A stretch of 8,099 bases of DNA from an uncultured Oscillospiraceae bacterium (lineage in GTDB: Bacteria > Bacillota > Clostridia > Oscillospirales > Ruminococcaceae), in NCBI GenBank assembly GCA_958448395.1, contig CAUDDP010000082.1, forward strand, positions 1 to 8,099. The letters run 5' to 3'. The first letter of the stretch is position 1, and each line of letters starts with the position of its first letter. Under the pieces are notes generated by a model, which saw nothing but the letters and a program-made list of their open reading frames with translations, ran no database searches and was not told where the DNA came from. Made by a program: the position numbers and the translations under genes. This document shows, one piece after another, positions 1 through 5,879 of this stretch.

Positions 1-55
1 AGTTCGCCATTCGGCGGGGAAACCTTGCTGCATTCATTTTTGTGATTATCTTTTT
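1..55. repeat. Direct repeat, copy 1 (55 bp)
   Basis: This segment is identical to 89-143, with an 88-bp period; similarity decays after base 55. It contains a short hairpin (CGCC-attc-GGCG at 5-16). Its end forms the left arm of a 10-bp AT-rich stem, ttatcttttt at 46-55 with aaaaagataa at 61-70. No open reading frame of note crosses it. The 12 bases tcgccattcggc (4-15) recur inverted at 7991-8002. The origin is unknown; it may be remnants of a repeated or mobile element, or a duplicated gene tail. Confidence 0.9.
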
Positions 56-88
56 GCTCAAAAAAGATAAGTAAGCAAAAGAAAAAAG

Positions 89-143
89 AGTTCGCCATTC
101 GGCGGGGAAACCTTGCTGCATTCATTTTTGTGATTATCTTTTT
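89..143. repeat. Direct repeat, copy 2 (55 bp)
   Basis: Exact second copy of 1-55. After 143 the copies diverge (g/a at 56/144), although both continue into an A-rich arm, so each unit ends in a hairpin made of a T run followed by an A run. Two exact tandem-like copies point to a recent duplication. Confidence 0.9.
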
Positions 144-153
144 ACTAAAAAAG

Positions 154-187
154 AAAAAGAGGAAGCTGATAATGGTTTCCTCTTTTT
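154..187 (+). terminator. Terminator-like hairpin just upstream of the GNAT gene
   Basis: The arms aaaaagaggaa (154-164) and ttcctcttttt (177-187) are perfect 11-bp complements around a 12-nt loop, and the right arm ends in a T run. It could end transcription of a gene left of the window, and its A/T-run symmetry would let it work in both directions. It sits only about 8 nt before the ribosome binding site of the acetyltransferase gene, leaving no room for a promoter in between. It could therefore also act as an attenuator on that gene. Confidence 0.6.
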
Positions 188-208
188 GTTTCATGGGAGG
201 GATTCACG

Positions 209-661
209 ATGACAATCCTCTATCAAAAATTAACGGAAACCGAACTGCCCACATTCATAGATATGCGAATCCAGCAGCTTCGGGAAGAAGGAGCAACAGA
301 AGACATTGATCTGAAGCCTACTCTGTATGACTATTATCAAAGACATCTGAAAGATGGGACATTTGTATCCTGGCTTGCGTTAGACAATGGGAAAATCATT
401 GGCACAAGCGGTATGTCATTTGTAGAAAAACCGCCTTATTTCGGCTGCCCAAGCGGAAGGATTGGCTTACTGTCCAGTATGTTTACCAATCCCGCCTACA
501 GACGAAAGGGGATTGCAAAAGAATTGCTCTTCCGGGTAATCAAAGAAGCAAGAGATTACGGCTGCGGTACGGTACAAATTACCGCATCGGATATGGGCGT
601 ACTGCTCTATAAAGACTTTGGCTTTGTACATAACGAAAACTTTATGCAGTATAAGTTATAA
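209..661 (+). CDS. GNAT family N-acetyltransferase
   Basis: A 150-residue, single-domain GNAT protein of normal family length, expected to be cytoplasmic and to transfer an acetyl group from acetyl-CoA to an amine; the substrate cannot be read from sequence. The acetyl-CoA pyrophosphate loop is seen as R98-R-K-G101-I-A103 at the start of the long helix, preceded by the strand LLSSMFTNP (87-95). A Tyr at 134 in LLYKDFGF matches the usual general-acid tyrosine, and the N-terminal half has the typical beta hairpin (LALDNGKIIGTSGM). The ATG is supported by gggaggg about 8 nt upstream. A terminator-like hairpin lies directly before that site, so the source of transcription is unclear. Family assignment is firm, function open. 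Confidence 0.88.
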   Translation: MTILYQKLTETELPTFIDMRIQQLREEGATEDIDLKPTLYDYYQRHLKDGTFVSWLALDNGKIIGTSGMSFVEKPPYFGCPSGRIGLLSSMFTNPAYRRKGIAKELLFRVIKEARDYGCGTVQITASDMGVLLYKDFGFVHNENFMQYKL

Positions 662-691
662 TTATATATTGATTCATAATAAGTATAAAAA

Positions 692-700
692 TGATAAAAT
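692..700 (+). promoter_or_regulatory. Candidate extended -10 promoter for the lipoprotein gene
   Basis: The sequence TG-a-TAAAAT in the AT-rich gap reads as an extended -10 element. A ttgatt at 669-674 is a poor -35 with a 20-nt spacer, so recognition would rest on the TGn extension. It lies 25 nt before the start codon, with gaggg (711-715) as ribosome binding site. AT-rich gaps often give such matches by chance. Confidence 0.35.
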
Positions 701-724
701 TTTAATAAAAGAGGGATACTAAGA

Positions 725-1090
725 ATGAGAAAAATAGCAATTTTGATCGTAAATGTATTTTTAATTGTTTCGTTATGTGCTTGTGCTAAAGAAGAATTAG
801 CAGATATGACAACCTCACAAGGGGAAGGCTACACTGCTATTATTTGGGATGAAAAAACGTATCTCCCCTATTGTGCAATTTCCAAAAGCGATTGTGGAAA
901 GCAAATTGGTTTTGTAAATAACGATGAAAAGGATAGAGTCTATGCCTATGGAAACTATTCAACAAATGAATGGATTATAAATGCTTATGATATGGACAGT
1001 GCCATGCTATGTAAAGAACAAAATGTAACAGAAATACCAAATGGTTTGTCATCAGAATATGACTGGAATGATGAAGAAAAATGCCAATGA
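725..1090 (+). CDS. Small predicted lipoprotein
   Basis: This 121-residue protein has a lipoprotein signal: positive start MRK, hydrophobic core at residues 4-17, then L17-C-A-C20, where C20 best fits the lipidated cysteine (C18 is an alternative). The mature part is about 100 residues, soluble and acidic, with a motif like GKQIGFVNNDEKDRVYAYGNY and an aromatic TNEWIINAYD segment. From memory it resembles small Firmicutes lipoproteins of unknown function that share the pattern GKQ-G...VY...GY-T-EWI, but I cannot name a domain. Expected on the outer face of the cytoplasmic membrane. The ATG follows gaggg with 9-nt spacing. Codon use is more AT-rich than in the rarA operon. The gene ends where the GNAT remnant begins. 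Confidence 0.72.
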   Translation: MRKIAILIVNVFLIVSLCACAKEELADMTTSQGEGYTAIIWDEKTYLPYCAISKSDCGKQIGFVNNDEKDRVYAYGNYSTNEWIINAYDMDSAMLCKEQNVTEIPNGLSSEYDWNDEEKCQ

Positions 1091-1191
1091 AATATATACA
1101 CAAGCTCTAATTCTTGAAAAAAGAAAGCACCCTTCATTTTTATAAACAAACTGGTTACAATCAAAATGACAAAACTGCATTTATGCAATGA
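1081..1191 (+). pseudogene. C-terminal remnant of a GNAT acetyltransferase
   Basis: In the frame ending at the TGA of 1189-1191, the translation after an in-frame TAA (1108-1110) ends in HFYKQTGYNQNDKTAFMQ. This matches the typical C-terminus of many GNAT enzymes (FYxxxGYxxxDKTAFxQ), including the conserved tyrosine and Gly-Tyr. Before the stop, YIHKL could correspond to the end of the preceding helix. It appears a few codons have been lost or garbled around 1105-1120, and everything N-terminal is missing: upstream the frame closes at once and the intact lipoprotein gene occupies the space. It is therefore a decayed gene tail, not a complete gene. It is not a copy of the neighbouring GNAT at 209-661, whose C-terminus differs. 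Confidence 0.6.
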
Positions 1192-1192
1192 C

Positions 1193-1198
1193 TATAAT
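1193..1198 (+). promoter_or_regulatory. Candidate -10 element upstream of the 155-aa gene
   Basis: A perfect TATAAT stands 30 nt before the ATG at 1228. No good -35 is found at 16-18 nt: atgaca (1166-1171) is 21 nt away. Position relative to the gene is right, but the promoter is only tentative. Confidence 0.35.
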
Positions 1199-1227
1199 AT
1201 AAATATAAAGGGCAAAGGAGAAGCACA

Positions 1228-1695
1228 ATGGAAAACCGTTTTCAGAAATTGATCGAAAAAAATGAGAATATTGAATTTGTGGTGCATATTCAGACCAAGG
1301 AAGAACTGGAAGAATTGATTACCGCATTGGAAACATTGGAATTTGAATATGCTATCCCACTCGGCTCATTACGGGAACTGGCAGCACAATTTGTAGCAGA
1401 TGATGGCTATGACGGCTGTTGGCGAATCAGCAGCGAACGTGGTGTTGCCTATCACCCTTCTGTGGAGCATTGGAAATGGTTTATCAATGACATTGTAGAA
1501 TTGCAAAACGGAGAAATCGTCTTTCACGATGGTTATCACACAGAAGAAGCGGTAGAGATCGAATCCAAAAAACTCTGGAGAGATTTTACAGACCCAGCCG
1601 ATTCCCCCTATGCACTGAAATTATTCGGACTGCAAGATGCCACACCAGAAGAACTGCGAGGCTGGATCAGAGAACATATTTTTGTTTCCAAGTAA
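1228..1695 (+). CDS. Hypothetical protein, 155 aa
   Basis: I do not recognise a family. The product is soluble and acidic, with no signal peptide or membrane segment. Residues about 1-55 are charged and probably form a helix-strand-helix unit (FVVHIQTKEELEELITAL). The middle is rich in aromatic residues (GYDGCWRIS, VEHWKWFINDIVEL), and the C-terminal third ends in a short helix (EELRGWIREHIF). The start is well supported by aaaggag at 1214-1220. Size, acidity and position among small orphan genes are compatible with an immunity- or antitoxin-like protein, but no toxin partner is visible here, so that remains speculation. About 115 AT-rich bases separate it from the next gene. Confidence 0.75.
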   Translation: MENRFQKLIEKNENIEFVVHIQTKEELEELITALETLEFEYAIPLGSLRELAAQFVADDGYDGCWRISSERGVAYHPSVEHWKWFINDIVELQNGEIVFHDGYHTEEAVEIESKKLWRDFTDPADSPYALKLFGLQDATPEELRGWIREHIFVSK

Positions 1696-1779
1696 CATTT
1701 AATAACTGTAAAAAAATATTATATATAAACTTTATTTTATACAACTAATTTAAATATTCTGTATATTTATATTACAATA

Positions 1780-1785
1780 TATAAT
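1780..1785 (+). promoter_or_regulatory. Candidate -10 element in the AT-rich gap
   Basis: A TATAAT lies 27 nt before the ATG at 1812, inside the very AT-rich 1696-1811 spacer. The -35 at 17 nt (ttctgt) is poor. If real, it would drive the 1812 gene and probably rarA and the genes after it. Such AT-rich sequence offers several alternative -10 matches. Confidence 0.3.
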
Positions 1786-1811
1786 TTTAAAAAAAGAATG
1801 GATGAAAAAAC

Positions 1812-2177
1812 ATGAATGCGTTCCAAACAGATAAAATAGCATCTATTATAAAACTGGGAAGCAACGAGCAAACCAATCCGAAAATTCTGTCTGTCATCTA
1901 TTCTCTGGGAAGAGATGCTGCAAACATAGAAGAATATCATTTTGCATTTCAATCACTACTCTCTATTTATGAGGAGGCAACTGAAAATGTGAGAGCCTAT
2001 GTGATTTTAGCTTGTTCTCTCTTAGCGGTATCCTTTCAAACATTGGATAGAGCCACTGTAGAGCCTATGATTTTACACGAATGGAACAATGCAAATGAAA
2101 AAAGCAAAGTGATCATACAAAACGCTGTAGAGGATATCAACTATATGTTAAATTGGCAGTTATCCCTTCCAACGTAA
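1812..2177 (+). CDS. Hypothetical helical protein, 121 aa, upstream of rarA
   Basis: Family not recognised. The sequence predicts several amphipathic helices and no signal peptide: roughly residues 6-33, 36-55 and 58-80, then WNNANEKSKVIIQNAVEDINYML near the C-terminus. This repeated helix-pair look recalls HEAT-like small proteins, including some immunity proteins, but that is only an impression. The start is the only ATG in frame; the upstream site (ggatg) is weak compared with neighbouring genes, so expression may be low. It ends 25 nt before rarA with no terminator between, so the two are probably co-transcribed. A coding role is supported by length and by the junction with rarA. Confidence 0.68.
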   Translation: MNAFQTDKIASIIKLGSNEQTNPKILSVIYSLGRDAANIEEYHFAFQSLLSIYEEATENVRAYVILACSLLAVSFQTLDRATVEPMILHEWNNANEKSKVIIQNAVEDINYMLNWQLSLPT

Positions 2178-2202
2178 ACCTATCAGAAAGGAGCAACCCA
2201 CC

Positions 2203-3474
2203 ATGCAACCCTTAGCAGAACAAATCCGTCCGTCCTGTTTAGAGGAAATTGTCGGGCAGCAGCACCTGCTTGCACCAAACCGACCACTTCGCCGTATCAT
2301 CGAAAGCGGCAAAATCCCCAATATGATTTTCTACGGTCCATCCGGTGTGGGAAAAACCACGGTTGCCCGAATGATTGCAAACAGTACCTCCATGTCCTTG
2401 CATAAACTCAACGGAACCACCGCCTCCACTGCGGATTTACGGGATGTCGCAGCCGAAGTCGGCACGCTCTCTGGAATGCATGGCATTCTGCTCTATCTGG
2501 ATGAGATTCAGTACCTCAATAAAAAACAGCAGCAAAGCCTACTGGAATACATCGAAAACGGACAAATTACCCTGATTGCCTCTACAACCGAAAATCCGTA
2601 TTTTGCGGTTTATAATGCTCTTATCAGCCGTTCCACAGTATTTGAATTTAAACCCGTTCCTCCAGAGGAAATGCAAAAAGCTGTCGAACGAGCATTCTCT
2701 AAAATTCAACAGAATATGCCTGTCACCATACAAGTTGCTGACGGTGTGACTGCACACATTGCAGGTGGATGTGGCGGTGATGTCCGCAAGGCAATGAATA
2801 CGGTAGAACTTTGCGTCCTATCATCTGAAAAAGTAGAAAACGGATTATTTGTTTCGCTGGAATTGGCACAGGAACTGACACAAAGAAGCAATATGCGGTA
2901 TGACAGAGAAAATGACCAGCATTATGACCTGCTCTCCGCCCTACAAAAATCCATTCGAGGATCGGATGAAAATGCAGCCCTGCACTATGCAGCGAGATTG
3001 CTTTCTGCCGGAGACTTACTGTCTGTTTGCAGACGACTGCTGGTAATTGCATCAGAGGATATTGGGCTTGCCTATCCACAGGCAATTGTCATCACAAAGG
3101 CATGTGTAGACAGTGCCCTGCAGCTGGGGCTGCCAGAGGCACGGATTCCGATTGCGGAAGCCATTGTCCTATTGGCAACTGCTCCAAAATCCAACAGTTC
3201 CTACCTTGCTATCCACGCTGCCATGGCAGATGTAGAAAAACACGGAGCACTGGACTTCCCACGGCACTTGCAAAACTGCCACTTTGACGGTGCAGAAGCA
3301 GCAATCAAGGGGCAGCATTATTTATATCCGCATGACTATCCACACCATTATGTCAAGCAGCAGTACTTGCCGGACGAAATTAAGAATGCCGTTTACTATC
3401 AGTTCGGCGACAATAAACAGGAACAGGCAGCGGCTGCCTATCGAAAAAAGCTGTTGGAGGAAATAACAGAATGA
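2203..3474 (+). CDS. rarA: Replication-associated recombination protein A (RarA/MgsA) AAA+ ATPase
   Basis: A 423-residue AAA+ ATPase of the RarA/MgsA/WRNIP1 family, related to clamp-loader subunits, which acts in the cytoplasm at stalled replication forks with single-strand binding protein. It opens with the family start PLAEQIRP...EIVGQQHLL (3-23). Walker A is GPSGVGKTT (45-53), Walker B LLYLDEIQ (96-103, where many members have DEIH), sensor 1 STTENPYF (127-134), and the arginine finger region LISRS (140-144). Sensor 2 GGDVRKAMN is at 191-199, followed by the helical tetramerisation domain from about 240 (SAGDLLSVCRRLLVIASEDIGLAYP). The length is slightly under the usual 420-450. aaaggag (2187-2193) sets the start. 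It overlaps the hydrolase gene by 4 nt, which suggests translational coupling. The assignment is firm; the link to its neighbours' functions is unknown. Confidence 0.95.
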   Translation: MQPLAEQIRPSCLEEIVGQQHLLAPNRPLRRIIESGKIPNMIFYGPSGVGKTTVARMIANSTSMSLHKLNGTTASTADLRDVAAEVGTLSGMHGILLYLDEIQYLNKKQQQSLLEYIENGQITLIASTTENPYFAVYNALISRSTVFEFKPVPPEEMQKAVERAFSKIQQNMPVTIQVADGVTAHIAGGCGGDVRKAMNTVELCVLSSEKVENGLFVSLELAQELTQRSNMRYDRENDQHYDLLSALQKSIRGSDENAALHYAARLLSAGDLLSVCRRLLVIASEDIGLAYPQAIVITKACVDSALQLGLPEARIPIAEAIVLLATAPKSNSSYLAIHAAMADVEKHGALDFPRHLQNCHFDGAEAAIKGQHYLYPHDYPHHYVKQQYLPDEIKNAVYYQFGDNKQEQAAAAYRKKLLEEITE

Positions 3475-4139
3475 AAATCAATGATCATTATCCTCTTATA
3501 CTGGTACATGGACTGGGACAAGGGGCATCCAGTTGGAATCCAACCATTTCTTTTCTGGATAACCAACGAACCATATCTTGTCCAGAACTATCTTCTTTTT
3601 TGAAACAAGCTCCGTATACATATGAAAGATTATACCAGCATTTTTCTGCATACTGCAATCTAATTTCTGTTCCACTCCATCTATGTGGATTGTCCCTTGG
3701 TGCAGTGCTGGCGTTGCATTATGCCATTGATCATCCAGAAAACGTGCAGTCTCTCATCCTCATTGCACCGCAATTTCAAATGCCGAAAGGCTTGCTGCGA
3801 TTTCAAAATATCCTGTTTCACTTCATGCCAAAAAAAGTATTTACAAGTACAGGATTTTCTAAAGAAACATTTATGCATTTAACACAGTCTATGATGTCCC
3901 TCAATTTTACAGATGCATTGAAATACATTCTCTGTCCTGTCCTCGTTCTCTGTGGAGAAAAGGACAATGCCAATCAAAAAGCTGCCCGCCAATTGGCAAA
4001 CCGTTTGATAAATGCCGAATTGGAGATCATTCCTGATGCTGGTCATGAAGTGAATCAGGAACAACCGGAAAAACTGGCTGCTGTTATGGAACAATTCTAT
4101 AAACAATATGCATATTCCAAAAGAGGTGAAATACAATGA
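3471..4139 (+). CDS. Alpha/beta hydrolase
   Basis: A 222-residue alpha/beta hydrolase fold protein, probably cytoplasmic, of the esterase/lipase-like group. The oxyanion strand-loop LVHGLGQGASSW is at 11-22. The nucleophile elbow G73-L-S75-L-G77 supplies Ser75. The acid is probably Asp165 in LCGEKDN and the base His192 in DAGHEVN, so the catalytic triad looks complete. The segment between about 102 and 150 would be a small helical lid. The substrate is not predictable. The start overlaps the rarA stop as ATGA, with ggagg at 3456-3460, and the stop overlaps the flavodoxin start in the same way, so all three are probably coupled. Family assignment is strong, while a housekeeping or detoxifying role would be guesswork. 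Confidence 0.88.
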   Translation: MKINDHYPLILVHGLGQGASSWNPTISFLDNQRTISCPELSSFLKQAPYTYERLYQHFSAYCNLISVPLHLCGLSLGAVLALHYAIDHPENVQSLILIAPQFQMPKGLLRFQNILFHFMPKKVFTSTGFSKETFMHLTQSMMSLNFTDALKYILCPVLVLCGEKDNANQKAARQLANRLINAELEIIPDAGHEVNQEQPEKLAAVMEQFYKQYAYSKRGEIQ

Positions 4140-4669
4140 CAAAAGGAATTGTATTATATCAATCCAAATACGGTGCTTCTAAAAAATATGCCCTATGGCT
4201 TGAGGAGCAAACTAATTTTAATTGTATAGAAATCCAGCAGTGCAAAGCTGATGTTCTGACAGCATATGACACCGTTATTTTATGTGGTGGTATCTATGCT
4301 TCCGGTATTGCCGGACTCTCTTTTCTGAAAAAACATTCCCGTATCTTACAGGCAAAACAAATCGCCATTTTCTGCGTGGGTGCATCTCCGTATGATGAAA
4401 CTGCTCTAACAGCAATCAAAGAACACAATCTGAAACAGGAATGGAAGGATACACCATTATTCTATGGAAGAGGAGCGTGGAATATGGAAAAGATGTCTTC
4501 TAAAGATCGCTTTTTATGTAAGATACTGCAAAAAGCAGTAGCAAAAAAAGATCCATCTACTTATGAACCATGGATGGCTGCACTAATGGAAGCCGTCGGA
4601 AAACAATGTGACTGGACAGACCCCTCCTATCTCACACCACTGCTGAAATGGATTGCAGCAAAAAAATAA
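4136..4669 (+). CDS. Flavodoxin-domain protein
   Basis: The 177-residue product looks like a flavodoxin-fold electron carrier or oxidoreductase of the HemG-like type (Flavodoxin_5). The FMN phosphate loop is seen near the N-terminus: strand GIVLY (4-8), then QSKYGASKKYA (9-19). A second FMN-contact loop is probable at LCGGIYASGIAG (49-60), and a third strand-loop is IAIFCVGASP (76-85). The C-terminal 60 residues (NMEKMSSKDRF onward) are helical and are typical of these clostridial proteins. Expected in the cytoplasm, with FMN bound non-covalently. gaggtg (4123-4128) and an ATGA overlap with the hydrolase gene set the start. A protoporphyrinogen oxidase role, as for HemG, should not be assumed, since no haem genes are nearby. 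Confidence 0.82.
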   Translation: MTKGIVLYQSKYGASKKYALWLEEQTNFNCIEIQQCKADVLTAYDTVILCGGIYASGIAGLSFLKKHSRILQAKQIAIFCVGASPYDETALTAIKEHNLKQEWKDTPLFYGRGAWNMEKMSSKDRFLCKILQKAVAKKDPSTYEPWMAALMEAVGKQCDWTDPSYLTPLLKWIAAKK

Positions 4670-4705
4670 ATCTAATCACTTTATTTTATGAAAGAAGGTA
4701 ATTTT

Positions 4706-4888
4706 ATGGCAATTCCCCAAGATCCCTATATCCTGCTCAGCTACCTGAACACCCAGCTGCGGGACAAATATGATTCTCTCACCGCCCTCTGCGAGGACTT
4801 AGATGAAAATCAAACCACACTGGAAGAAAAAATGAAAACCGTTTCATATCACTATGACCCGACCCGCAATCAGCTTATCCACGACTAA
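4706..4888 (+). CDS. DUF4250 domain-containing protein
   Basis: A 60-residue protein that fits DUF4250, a small family of unknown function common in gut Clostridia. The family-like order is visible: a start I-P-x-DP-Y-LLSYLNTQLRDKY, then SLTALCEDLD, then SYHYDPTRNQ near the end. No signal or membrane segment is present. An upstream ATG (4688) would add MKEGNF, but its codons overlap the ribosome binding site aagaagg; the ATG at 4706 has proper spacing to that site and begins at the conserved MxIPxDP, so it is preferred. It lies 36 nt after the flavodoxin stop and is probably the last gene of the rarA unit. It ends 3 bp from the end of sigG on the other strand, with no terminator between. Confidence 0.85.
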   Translation: MAIPQDPYILLSYLNTQLRDKYDSLTALCEDLDENQTTLEEKMKTVSYHYDPTRNQLIHD

Positions 4889-4891
4889 TCC

Positions 4892-5668
4892 TCACTGTAC
4901 CGCTGACTTGATTTTCAGCAAAGCACCTTTCTCCAAACGGGAAACCTGTGCCTGTGAGATGCCAATTTCCCCAGCAACTTCGATTTGTGTTTTCCCACGG
5001 AAAAACCGCAGGTAAAGAATATTTTTTTCTCGCTGCCCTAAATTCTGCATTGCCTCCCGAATCGAGAGTTCCCCCAGCCAGTTTTCCATGCTGTCACGGT
5101 CACTAATCTGATCCATCACATAAAGCGTATCGCCAGAATCTGAATAAACCGGCTCGTACAGGGAAACCGGATCTGTAATGCTCTCCAGTGCAATGACCAC
5201 ATCTTCCCGTTTGGCACCAATTTCCGCAGCAATCTGTTCGATGGTTGGTTCTCTCTGTAAACTGCCTGTCAAACGCTCCTTTGCCTGCATGGCTTTATAT
5301 GCCAAATCCCGCAGCGATCGGCTCACCTTGACCTGATTGAAGTCCCGCAGATACCGCCGCAGTTCTCCACTAATCATGGGCACACAGTAGGTAGAAAACC
5401 GCACTTCTTTACTCAAGTCAAAATGGTTGATTGCCTTAATCAACCCCACTACACCAACTTGAAACAAATCCTCCATATCCTCTCCCCGTCCGGAAAAGCG
5501 TTGAATCACACTCAGCACCAGACGCAGGTTGCCTTTGATGAGCTTATCCCGTGCCTCCTTACTGCCAGTTGCCTGAATCTCTTGCAGCAATGCAATCTTT
5601 TCCTCTTCCTTCAGCACTGTCAGCTCAGATGTGTTAATGCCGGATATCATCACCTTTTGAAATGCCAT
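4892..5668 (-). CDS. sigG: RNA polymerase sporulation sigma factor SigG
   Basis: Sigma-G directs late forespore transcription after engulfment. This 258-residue product aligns without gaps to the N-terminus of Bacillus subtilis SigG as I recall it, including the sigma-G signature SGINTSELTVLK (9-20). Region 2 has NLRLVLSVIQRFSGRGEDMEDLFQ, then FSTYCVPMISGELRRYLRD. Region 3 runs from VSRSLRDLAYKA, and region 4.2 has KTQIEVAGEIG followed by ISQAQVSRLEK. A GTG three codons upstream lies inside the ribosome binding site ggaggtg (5675-5681), so the ATG at 5668 with 6-nt spacing is chosen. Residue 45 is Lys where B. subtilis has Asn. A catacta on the minus strand (5687-5693) resembles a sigma-G -10 box, but the leader would be very short and the -35 is poor. 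Neither spoIIGA nor sigE is adjacent. Confidence 0.95.
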   Translation of the reverse strand: MAFQKVMISGINTSELTVLKEEEKIALLQEIQATGSKEARDKLIKGNLRLVLSVIQRFSGRGEDMEDLFQVGVVGLIKAINHFDLSKEVRFSTYCVPMISGELRRYLRDFNQVKVSRSLRDLAYKAMQAKERLTGSLQREPTIEQIAAEIGAKREDVVIALESITDPVSLYEPVYSDSGDTLYVMDQISDRDSMENWLGELSIREAMQNLGQREKNILYLRFFRGKTQIEVAGEIGISQAQVSRLEKGALLKIKSAVQ

Positions 5669-5733
5669 GTGTTTCACCTCCGGCTTTAGTATGCCCGAAG
5701 GAAATGCCTTTTAAACTATAAATCCGTTTTCAT

Positions 5734-5770
5734 AGGAACAGCCATTTGATACTGTTCCTGTTTTCTTTTT
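5734..5770 (+). terminator. Hairpin plus T-rich tail between the divergent sigma genes
   Basis: The arms aggaacag (5734-5741) and ctgttcct (5752-5759) are perfect complements with a 10-nt loop, followed on the plus strand by gttttcttttt. It has the form of a rightward intrinsic terminator, yet no plus-strand gene ends here; it could stop read-through arriving antisense to sigG from the rarA unit. On the minus strand it lies about 65 nt before the sigG start and lacks a T tract, so there it would only be a leader or operator-like dyad. Confidence 0.4.
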
Positions 5771-5781
5771 CAAAAAGCAGT

Positions 5782-5805
5782 AACCTTTTTCCCATTTCCA
5801 GCGTT
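5782..5805 (+). promoter_or_regulatory. ECF-type promoter (AACC-N16-CGTT), probable autoregulation
   Basis: gtAACC (AACC 5782-5785) and CGTT (5802-5805), 16 nt apart, match the general -35 AAC / -10 CGT pattern of ECF sigma factors, and a T run follows the -35 as is common. The site is upstream of the ECF sigma gene, giving a leader of about 65-70 nt. The simplest reading is that the sigma factor transcribes its own operon. The match is by eye. Confidence 0.6.
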
Positions 5806-5879
5806 ATGATAAATGTCAGGCAGCTGCAACACTGACAAATGCAAAAACAGAAGAAGAACAAAAACAGGAGGAATGCATC

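Noticed and set aside
1..143. CRISPR array
   Set aside because: Only two copies are present, with an A-rich 33-bp gap and a repeat of 55 bp; there are no cas genes in the window.
985..1188. Minus-strand ORF of 67 codons
   Set aside because: It is antisense to the lipoprotein end and the GNAT remnant, with no ribosome binding site and atypical composition.
2706..3085. Minus-strand ORFs within rarA
   Set aside because: These are shadows of a strongly supported AAA+ ATPase gene, whose motifs are all in the plus-strand frame.
5423..5689. Plus-strand ORF of 88 codons opposite sigG
   Set aside because: It is antisense to conserved SigG regions, with low-complexity Leu/Cys/His-rich translation and no ribosome binding site.
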